Below, piece by piece: positions 55,610-64,000 of a stretch of DNA of 64,000 nucleotides (its first letter is position 1; every line of letters begins with the position of its first letter). Origin of the DNA: Ambrosia x helenae (lineage: Eukaryota; Streptophyta; Magnoliopsida; Asterales; Asteraceae); assembly GCA_030844895.1 (NCBI GenBank), contig CM061227.1:74527075-74591074 (forward strand), read 5' to 3'. The notes beneath the pieces are model-generated. The model did not search any database. It was not told where the DNA came from and worked only from the letters and a program-made list of their open reading frames with translations. A program made the translations under genes and the position numbers.

Positions 55610-56137
55610 GTGTTTATTTTATTGTTCTGCACATATTTTTCATTTTCCACTTACAAAAAGACAAAATGTCTGAAACAAAAAACTTCTGAAAAGAGAGAAA
55701 CTACTGATGAACAAAACATCAGTATGGGGATAATTTCTGAAAAGTGAATAACTTCTGATAAAATAACCTTCAGAAGTTATGAATAAAAGTATTTATAAAA
55801 CATTTCTCATCAGCTGTTAAAACTACTGAAGAGGAAATGGGAACTACTGATGAAGATACTCCTTCATCAGCAGTTTAGTCAAAAAGGGCAAATCAGACTT
55901 TTCCCATCATCAGAAGTTTTGACCTAGTCGGTTTAAAACTTCTGATAAAGAGATTTTTAACTTAGGCGGTTTAAAACTTCTAATAAAGAAGATCCAAGCG
56001 GTTAAAAACTTCTGATAAATATCTTTTTTCAACACTTATCCTTTCAAACTCAAAAAATTCCCTCCTTCTCTCTCAAAAACTCTCTCAAAAACCTAAACCT
56101 GCAAATCAACTGTTCGATCAACAAAAACCCAAACCAC
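55610..56137 (+). other. spacer between pol and ORF3 of C, motif-rich
   Basis: About 530 bases without an ORF. It contains some 15 copies of AACTTCTGA / AACTACTGA and inverse TCAGNAGTT forms between 55680 and 56010. A CT-rich stretch (56040-56090) before the ORF3 ATG could be a leader of a separate transcript. Confidence 0.7.
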
Positions 56138-59100
56138 ATGGCTCTCGTTCTAAAACAGGGTCACAATCAAAGGGCCTTTCTTGAAAAACAAGAAGGCTGG
56201 ACCCAATACGATGAGATCATTGATCTTGTCGTAAAATCCCAATATTTTACTGCTCTCACAATCGACCCACCAGTTCATACTGAAACTCTAAATGAGTTCT
56301 GGGCTAATGCTGAGACGGTGACGGCTGATGGTGAAATTATCTCCCTCAACTCAAGAATAAAAGGGAAACCACTGACCATCACACCGGCCACACTGGCAAC
56401 AAGACTAGGCCTGAATGATGTAGCTGCCCCTGATCATGTTGCTAACTCTGATATTCACTTAACCATGACAGAGTGTGGTTATCAAGGTACTCTCTCCCAT
56501 GCTACTATCTTCAAAAAATATTTTGAACCAAAATACAAGCTTTTGTTTCATTATATTATTATGTGTTTGAGTCCAAAGACAGGGTCTTATGACCAGATGC
56601 CCTCTACTTTTCAACCAATAGTTCATTCCATAGTGAATGAAACCAAATTCAGGGCATCAAAATTATTTTTCAATGAGTTGGTGTTACATCATAATAATAC
56701 CAAGAAAAAGTTTTTGTTATACCCAAGGTTCATTATGCAATGCATAATAGGGGAACTGGGTAATGAGGTGCTTGTGGGAAAAGTTTCAACTTTAAATCCA
56801 TTAACCTCACAAGCATACTCTAGGCATAACAAACCGGCTACCTGGCCAGAAGATGATCAGGGAGAACAACAAAAAGTCCCCCTGAAACCCACATCTTCCA
56901 AACTCACACCATCAAAAGCCAAAAAGCCCAAGCCAACAAAGACAACAACCCACCAACCCAAAAGAAAAGCTGTTCAGGAGGTTGAGATGCCTGAACATGC
57001 TCATGAGCAATCTGCTCTTCAAATAGGTGAGAATGAAACACCCTCTCAGTCTCATCCATCTCAAACCCCACCAAGAGCACCCATAACAATCTTATTCAAA
57101 AGAAAAAGACCTAGAAAAACTGTTGTAACTGACACTTCTTTTGAAACTGCTGACCAACCTATTCAACCTATTGCCCAAACTTCTGAACCAACCCCTGAAA
57201 TTTCTGAACCAGAGGCAATAGAGATTGCCAAACTTCTCTCTGGGCTAAAAAGAAAGTCCCATCTGATAATGTCAGTCCCCTACAACCACAACAAACAGGG
57301 GACATAACCACAGAATCAGACATGGATGTGGACATCACTAGCCCTAACCCAAGAGATGAGGGTGGACCAGAGTCTTTAAGCCCAATCTTAGAGACTCTTG
57401 GGGCATCTGAGGCTGCTACTACTCAGTTACCACCCAGTGGTGGATCTGAGGATAGAAGTAAAACAGCTAAGACCTCAGATGTGGCAACTACTGATGAAGG
57501 CTTAATGCCTGAGGTAGGAAATCCTCAGAACCAAGAACAAGAGGTTCATGAGAGAACTGAGTTGGGCTCAGCTCATGATTTAACTGAGACAGTCCTCATT
57601 GAGGACAACATCAGGGATTCAGATGATTACATTAATTTGGATGATGATTCAACAACCAAAACTACTGAATTGACGGCACTTTATGAAGGTCCTATTTCAG
57701 GGGTATCCAAGCTCAAGAAGCTAGTCACCCCTGAACAGGTTAAAGTCCACTCAATCCCTAAAACCCCTAGAGTGGCATCCTCTGTACAACATGAGGATCT
57801 CCTAAAAACACACCCTTCACATCAAATGCCTACCCAATTCCCTGGGCCTTCAAGCATAGACATGAACCAACTATGCAGCCCAGGTGGTGACCTTTATCAT
57901 ATGATGAATGCCCTCATCAAGAATCACCTCCAAACCTATACAGCTAACTTGGAGCTGTCCATCAAGAAGCAATTTGGGGTGATTCAGATGAAATGAATGA
58001 TCTGCAGACCAAGATTGACTTCAACAGCAAACAAATTGCCAATCTGACAGATCAGATCAAACCTCTGAAGACTATTGATGAATCCAAAAAGAGGGAGAAG
58101 ATGAAGGAACCAATGGATACAGTTGAAGCCAGAAGAAAGGCAAGACTTGCTATCCTAGAGAGAGATTAGAAAAACCAGGCCAGAAAAGAAGAAATGGCCA
58201 AACAGTTTGGTGTCTCAGTGGAAGATATTGAAGCCATAGAAAAAGAAGATGAGACCCATACCTCTGAAGAATCCCTAAGGCATAATAAAGAAACCTCTGA
58301 TGGTCAAAGTCCTGATGACTCAGAAGATACTGAAGACAATCCTTCAGTAGTTGACAAACCATCAGCAGTTGTCAACCCAGCAGAGGTTAACACTTCCAAA
58401 TCTCAACAAACTAAACCTTCCAGATCCACTGAACAAATCAAACCAACTTCTGCTCCTCCAAGGCCTACAACAACCACTACTATGACTGTCCTAACCCCTG
58501 CTCCAATCTCTCAATCTACTGAACTTCTTGAGCAGAGGTTAAAGGCAGTTCAACAAAAAGCCAAGGAAGACCAGATTTGGAAAAATCTGGAACAAAGGGA
58601 TGACTTAGAATTTAAAGAGAAGCTCCAGGCTTATCAAGCTGAACTGGAAAGACAGGCTGAAATTGATCATGTTGCTGAAGAAGACAAAAGACAACAACTG
58701 GTGTCTTACATCACAAAGAACAGCAAGACTAAAGCCTACACACTCAAGGGACTCTCTATGCAAGAGCTGACAAGAAGGGCACAACTAATTGCAGACAAAC
58801 TGGCCACAAGTAAAGAAGGAAAGGCCAAGAGAGCCCAGATGATAAATGAATTAGTAGCAGATGGCTATGGTTCAAAAGCCTCAGTATCCAGATGGAAAGA
58901 AGAAAGACTGGTGGATACTTATCGAAAATATAAGGCTGCCAAGGCTGCAAATCCAGAGAAGTTTCAAACTACTGAACCTTCAAGATCAGTAGTTAGAACT
59001 TCTGGTGTTTCAACAAGAAGGCCTGCTACTCAAAGGAAGAAATCAGAGGACAATGTCAAAACTGATTTCAAAATGGTACTACTTGAAGGAAGTTCAGTAG

Positions 59101-59624
59101 TTCACTCAGATTTTGACATTGAGGAGAAACCTCTGATAACACAATTCAGGGATCCTTCCACCTTTGCCTACCAAATCCAAAAGACTATCAAAGAAAAGAT
59201 GCATACCAAGGTAGTGACTGAACACCATCTCCCAACTATTTAGATGCCTAATATGCAACAACAACAACAACAAGGAAGAGACTCCCACCTGAGGCTTACT
59301 GAAGTAGAAAGCATCCAACACTCAGGTTCATCAACCCAAGGGACAAGTCTGGTTCCCTATACCTCTGACTTTAACAAGTCAAAGGTACTTATCATCAGAT
59401 GGTCACTTACTGCTAACAACTCAGTATTATTGACAAGAAGAGACCTTTCAAGCAGGGCTTACAAGAAGATCAGTGATCTAAAGAAACTGTCAACACAAGA
59501 CCTGCTCACAATTCAACATCTGGAACCACAGAAAGGATCTCTATCTGATGGACAGTTAAACCAGCTCAAGAACACCATGTATAAAGAAATATGGAAGATT
59601 GTTCAAGACAGAAGAAGATCATAA
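56138..59624 (+). pseudogene. element C ORF3 (Sirevirus env-like position), frameshifted
   Basis: About 1160 codons if read through. The start MALVLKQGHNQRAF (56138) leads into a module parallel to D ORF3: KSQYFTALTIDPPV, EFWANAETV, PATLATRLGLND and FLLYPRFIMQCI. Next is a Lys/Pro/Thr-rich linker with basic PKPTKTTTHQPKRK-like runs. An acidic Ser/Thr-rich middle follows (57322-57996), then a long Glu/Lys/Gln coiled-coil segment (58000-59100). The Gln-rich C-terminal part ends at 59624. Frame changes lie near 57240 and 57980, and TAG stops at 58167 and 59241. I see no signal peptide or membrane span. Function unknown; position and module match ORF3 of D. Confidence 0.82.
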
Positions 59625-59653
59625 GGAATTAGTAAGGTTTTGGGTTCATCAAT

Positions 59654-59664
59654 CCAGGGGAGAT
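59654..59664 (+). promoter_or_regulatory. polypurine tract of element C
   Basis: CCAGGGGAGAT directly precedes the 3' LTR. Confidence 0.8.
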
Positions 59665-60384
59665 TATTAGGAAAAAGAGGATTGGTGAAACCACTTTTGG
59701 AAACCTTAGTCTAATTCACTTCTGTCAATTTTGGCTAAGTATAGAAGTACTGAAGAGAAGACAAGAAACTGCTGAAGAGAAGATATGACAAGTGCTGAAG
59801 AAGAAACTTCATCAGAAGTTCTGAAGTCCAAACCAGACAAGTTCACTTCAGAAGTACTGAAGACAAACTACTCATCAGTAGTTTGTCATTCATTAGCACT
59901 TAGCATCAGATATTTTCCACCGCCTTTTGTATCAGTAGTTTATTGTTTATTATTACTTTTAGCTGTAATTGTTTGTTTCAATGTTGCAACTTGTGCAACT
60001 TGTTTCTGATATTTTTATACTTGCTTTATTGGGAAGATACATGTATGTAAACGTCTATAAACAGGAGGCTTCAACCTTCTATTTTAGACATTGATTTTAA
60101 TAGAAAAATCCTTCAAACACTTTCACTGTTCTATTCCATTTCAGTATTTATTGTGAATCTGCCTAAGTATCTAATTCTCATTTACTGCTTAGATTCATAA
60201 TAAATACTTGTCATTATTAGTTTCAATCATCAAGAGGGAGTAATAACTCCTCCTAAGTATAAAAAGTGTTTCTTTAACTTATACATTCCGTTGTGCTTAC
60301 AATCTGATATACAAGAGCTTGCTAAACACTTAAGTGTCAAAGATAGCAAGCTCTTACTTAAACAAAGAGCATACTGATCGAACA
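59665..60384 (+). repeat. 3' LTR of element C (720 bp)
   Basis: It begins TATTAGGAAAAAG, so the terminal TG has become TA, and ends GATCGAACA. The TATA box is changed to TATAAACAGG (60056-60065). Otherwise it aligns without gaps to 48840-49559. Confidence 0.92.
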
Positions 60385-61408
60385 TTTACTTTCACAAGGT
60401 TACTAGACATATGAAAGTGATAAGTTAAATATTGTACAGAACATGAACACATACACCATCCAAAGTGTATAAAAATACATGTTTTTACAAAGTAAAAATG
60501 ATGTTTTCACAAAGGATAATACTGTTTTTTTTACCAAAGTAACTAGTTCACATAAAGAGAGTAAATATTGTCACACAAAACATGAGGTTCATATTTTCAG
60601 TATAGTTACACCTAGAGACTTTAACATTGAACACTTTAAAGGTAAACATTGTAACTTTTGGGTAACAAAATGTTGAATACACAAATCCCTATACCAAAGA
60701 TACATCTAACTTAAAGAGTTAAGTTACAAGGACAAACATAACAAGAGAACAACTTGTAAACAGTACAAGTAACATAGACCTAAAATGTCCCTTTTTACAT
60801 AGGACACGTAGGTCGATCTCTCTAGCTCCAGACTCATTAGTTCATTACCATACACACCCACAAGGTGAGTTTACACGACCCCTTTTTATTGTTTTATATT
60901 ATTTTGGGGAAAACATGCGTACAGTTCTCAGTTACAATCATGATTATTATGTGAACATGAGACATTAAGGTACAGGATCCAATAAGCCCCGTGTCATGCA
61001 TCACACCACAACCATTAGCTATGGACTTAGCCATGAAACACCGGAATAGATCTATTGGGTTGACACCTCAACTCTTGATCAGTCGCTCTGACCGGATGAC
61101 AGATATAAAAAAAGTGCTTGTATTTCACAATTATTCATTGTCTTGAGTGTACAATGGGCGAGGCACAACATGTCAATGTTTGGTTATGGCCTCATGTCAG
61201 ATCACATATTGATTATTGCCCTATCTAGGCAGTAATTTAGTCGGTTTTGGATTACATGTCCAAACTCACCAACTTTGTGTTGACCTATATTTTTGCATGC
61301 ATGTTTTTCAGGTAACTAGCATGAAGCGTGGAACTTGAGGGGGTCGTGTGCGAGCATCATGGGATACCATCTTTTGAACTGTTGTTATATTGTTTTTAGT
61401 CATTCACT
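60385..61408 (+). mobile_element. gypsy LTR relic G, right part
   Basis: It carries the E/H LTR landmarks in order: CAAG|GTGAGTTTACACGACCCC, AATAGATCTATTGGGTTGACA, GCGAGGCACAACA, a TTTTTCAG|GTAAC acceptor and GGAACTTGAGGG as in E. It is cut at 61408 by the start of LTR F. Its own end and primer site are absent. Confidence 0.65.
60865..61311 (+). other. candidate LTR intron (relic G)
   Basis: CACAAG|GTGAGTTTACAC to ATGTTTTTCAG|GTAA, 447 bp, the sixth copy of the donor/acceptor pair. Confidence 0.48.
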
Positions 61409-63246
61409 GTAATGCCCCAAAACCCGAATTTTGGTTTAGTAGCATCTTTTAACGTGTTATGGCATGGGGTGAAATAACTAAGTACCTATCCTAGATAGAT
61501 ATACAAGTTATATAGAATTTCAATAAGGTTTGAGTCATTGTTGGGAGGGTATCAAACTAGAGGGACTAGAATTGGACAAGGAGCAAAATAATGGGTTATA
61601 GATAAGGGGAGTAAGATGTCAACATACACATTCTTGTGTATGTCGATCATCAGGAACAACCCAAGACCCAAACCCTTGCTTCTTCACCTCTAGTTCCAAA
61701 TCGAGAGAAAGTAGAAGCCAAGATGGTGCATGAAGCCAATTATGGGTCATCTAAGGTTTTGTATACATCAAGGGTACCTTTAATTTGGCTTATTATGATG
61801 TTATGTTTGTTTTTGAATGTGGTGAAAATCTAGGGTTTATGTGAAAATGTGAATCAAGGATGGATGAAGGTGTCTAGAGGTTGATAGACACTAAAGGAGC
61901 CATAATTTGTGATACTACATAGGGCTATGCTTGATTCATGTGCTAATTAGGTTGTCTTACACCTATGATGAAAGTGGGTATTGATCCTGGTGTAATCCAA
62001 GACCATTCTTAGTTAATTGTTGAGTGCATTGAAAAGAAAGTGATGATTTGCTATGTTGATAACTATTGAGATGAATGGTATGTAACGTAGGAAAGAAATA
62101 TGATGATTATGTTATGAGCTATGAAAGTATGCATGAAATGCTTGTACATTGTGTTTTAAATGTCGTATGCACATCAAGTGTTTGATGAAATGCCTAGATT
62201 AGTCTAACTTGTGAAATTGTAGGCAAGATTGGACAAGTATAAAATTAGTATGATAATAAATATAATTGAAAGGGTTAGCATGAGAATTATGTTATAGGGA
62301 GCATTCATGTAGGGATTTAGTGTTATGAGGAATTCTTGGGCTATGTTGCTAGTTGGAGAATATGAAGGCCCTAGTATGTATGTGAGGAAATGTATGAACG
62401 TATATGACAACCGTTGTGATCATATGGTTGTATGTGTTCCGAAATATATGAGAATGTTGTTATAGTGAAGTTCATATGGTCTAGTACACTAGTATGGATA
62501 TGCCTCTAACTAGAAAGTTGAATGGTTGAAAGTTGACTTTCCGCCAAGTAAATAGTGTAGAATAACATGGGTAGGCTCCCAAACTTGATTGTGTGATTAG
62601 AACACTATGCGACGCATAATATGTTAGAACTATGAGACATATATGATAGTAAGTGGTATTACATGATGTGAGAATAAATGTGGTTGTGAATGTATGTTTT
62701 AGATATGATAGAAGTTGACTAATGAAGGTCAAATGTGATATTTGGTTGAGGAAAGTTGTTAGTGTGATATGATCATGTATGCTAACAATGATGTGAACAT
62801 GATGATATGAAAGGATAGGAAGGATGGACTCAACCATGGGAAGCTAATGGGTCAAGAGGAGGCAAATAAACAAGCATGAACTTGGAGGACTTGAGGTAAG
62901 TGATTCCCGAACTTAACTCGCATCTATGATATTGAATTATGTTCACATAGAATGGAAATCTTGAAAGAGTACATGGTTTGGTTATGGGTCAAAGGATTCA
63001 CATGGCAGTTAACTTGGACATTGTCTTTTGTAAATGTAACTAGTGTCGCCAAGGTTTGAGCGAATCAAGTATATTAGGCACTTGAACTCAAACCGGAAGC
63101 TCGTAGGGGCGTGCATTCGATCAAGGTATGCGTGGAATGATGGGTGGGAGAGTTGGTAAATGAGCCGCTAGAATGTCGGAAATTGTGGGTAAGAATGGGT
63201 TGAAAGATATTGCGTTGAAAAAAGAAAGCGTTGTGCAAGACCTGCT

Positions 63247-63393
63247 GTTGGCGTACCCTACACCAGTTTTGGCGTAGGATACGCCAAGCCTGGTTTGCCT
63301 ACGCCAAATTCTGCTGCCCTACGCCACTTTGTCACCCCTTGCCTACGCAAGTGGCGTAGGCTACGCCACTTTCGGCGTACCCTACGCCAAATC
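63247..63393. repeat. GGCGTA / TACGCC motif field
   Basis: About ten copies of GGCGTA or its complement TACGCC in about 150 bases, several arranged as GGCGTAGGNTACGCC palindromes. The surrounding sequence is AT-rich without the motif. Confidence 0.85.
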
Positions 63394-63632
63394 CCCCTTC
63401 GGCCTTGGATGTTGATTTTTCAGCTTGTTTATGCTTCCGTACCTTGCCCGAGCAACTCCAAACCTCATTTATAGTGCATATGTGTACTCATGCTCGGGTT
63501 TGAGAGAGAGCTTCATGTATGTAAGGGTTGGTAGTTATATGTGGATTGAGTATAGGATCGGAAACATCATAGTTGTCTTAGAGATTGGCGAAGAAAGAGT
63601 AACATGATGGGTCAAAGTAAGATATAAGAGGG

Positions 63633-63776
63633 AATTGTATGCTTGTATGTATTGTGAGGTTACATGAAGGAATTGTATGCTTGTATGTATTGTGGGGTTA
63701 TATGAGGGAATTGTATGCTTGTATGTATTGTGGGGTATTGAGGAGATTGTATATTTGTATGAATTGTGGGGTTATT
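63633..63776. repeat. tandem repeat, about 4 units of 36-38 bp
   Basis: The unit starts GAATTGTATGCTTGTATGTA then TTGTGGGGTTATATGAGG. The fourth copy is more diverged. Confidence 0.9.
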
Positions 63777-64000
63777 AACCTTGTTATGTGAATGGTAATG
63801 AAGATGCAGGTATATAAGTGTGAATGCATGAGACTTGTAGGATCAGCTCGGGGTAACACACCCGAACTTCCAAAAAGGCGTTGGAACGAGATCATGGAGT
63901 ATCTATGGATATTATCTCCGCATTTTGAGTAGTGTGCATTAAGTCACTAAATGAACCAACGAAACGGTTATTTGGTGATCGCAGGTTGTCTTGTCTACCT

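Larger units (their letters stand above)
48840..60384 (+). mobile_element. complete 11.5 kb Ty1/copia (Sirevirus-like) element C
   Basis: Two 720 bp LTRs (48840-49559, 59665-60384) are flanked by TTTAT (48835-48839) and TTTAC (60385-60389), a target duplication with one change. The order is LTR, primer site, gag, protease, integrase, reverse transcriptase, RNase H, motif-rich spacer, ORF3, polypurine tract, LTR. The two LTRs differ at roughly 13 positions by eye, so it is somewhat older than D. All three ORFs contain stops or frame changes. It is the best-preserved relative of B. Confidence 0.93.
61409..64000 (+). mobile_element. gypsy LTR F, cut by window end
   Basis: It starts TGTAATGCCCCAAAACCC, a start typical of plant gypsy LTRs, inserted in relic G. 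No coding sequence is seen in 2.6 kb. Contents include a strong donor-like TTGAG|GTAAGTGATTCCC (62896), a GGCGTA/TACGCC repeat field, a 38-bp tandem array and an acceptor-like GATCGCAG|GTTG (63984) near the window end. The LTR end, primer site and target duplication lie outside. Confidence 0.65.

Noticed and set aside
60479..60676. 65-codon ORF after element C
   Set aside because: Inside LTR relic G, AT-rich, no motif.
1..64000. CRISPR array, bacterial operons, ribosome binding sites, organelle insertion
   Set aside because: Nothing of this type is seen; repeats are eukaryotic transposon and microsatellite types.

Overview
This is plant nuclear DNA made almost entirely of nested retrotransposons. 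No intact host gene can be supported. The Ty1/copia elements carry extended gags and a long third ORF, and the Ty3/gypsy elements have very long LTRs and initiator-tRNA-Met-type primer sites. Together with plant L1-type LINE fragments, a SINE-like repeat and AT-rich DNA, this fits a large-genome eudicot. Asteraceae is my best guess, from remembered similarity of the gag and ORF3 types, not from any search.

Layout, left to right. Positions 1-1557: 5' part of a minus-strand copia element (A: gag and leader) running off the left edge. Positions 1558-9389: truncated minus-strand copia element B (partial RT, integrase, protease, gag, 5' LTR), fused to A at about 1557 and interrupted by a gypsy solo LTR (2906-5377, target duplication GTTGA). 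Positions 9390-10970: flank with a SINE-like repeat and the left part of an old gypsy LTR. Positions 10971-26173: complete 15.2 kb Sirevirus-like copia element D on the minus strand (537 bp LTRs, target duplication TTACT, gag, pol, ORF3). Positions 26174-27360: rest of the old LTR split by D. Positions 27361-35930: LINE fragments, AAT microsatellites, MITE-like repeats and unassigned AT-rich DNA. Positions 35931-48605: gypsy element E (3 kb LTR, extra acidic ORF, gag start); its LTR is split by complete gag-only gypsy element H (37457-45038, target duplication ATGCC). Positions 48664-61408: a further gypsy LTR relic (G) split by complete 11.5 kb Sirevirus-like copia element C (48840-60384). 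From 61409 to the end: another gypsy LTR (F), cut by the window edge.

How the parts work. B, C and D encode the usual copia set (gag with zinc knuckle, DSG protease, HHCC/DDE integrase, YVDD reverse transcriptase, RNase H). C and D also carry an ORF3 of unknown function between pol and the 3' LTR. All are broken by stops or frameshifts. H keeps LTRs, primer site, polypurine tract and one intact gag but no pol, so it would depend on enzymes supplied in trans.

The least expected signals are in the long gypsy LTRs. They carry tRNA-like cassettes with A-box and B-box promoter elements on both strands. They have hairpins whose arms change in compensating pairs between copies. Six LTR copies of differing divergence share a donor/acceptor pair 430-480 bp apart, suggesting an intron inside the LTR. 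Separately, each copia family carries its own short palindromic motif, densely repeated in LTRs, leaders and even coding linkers.
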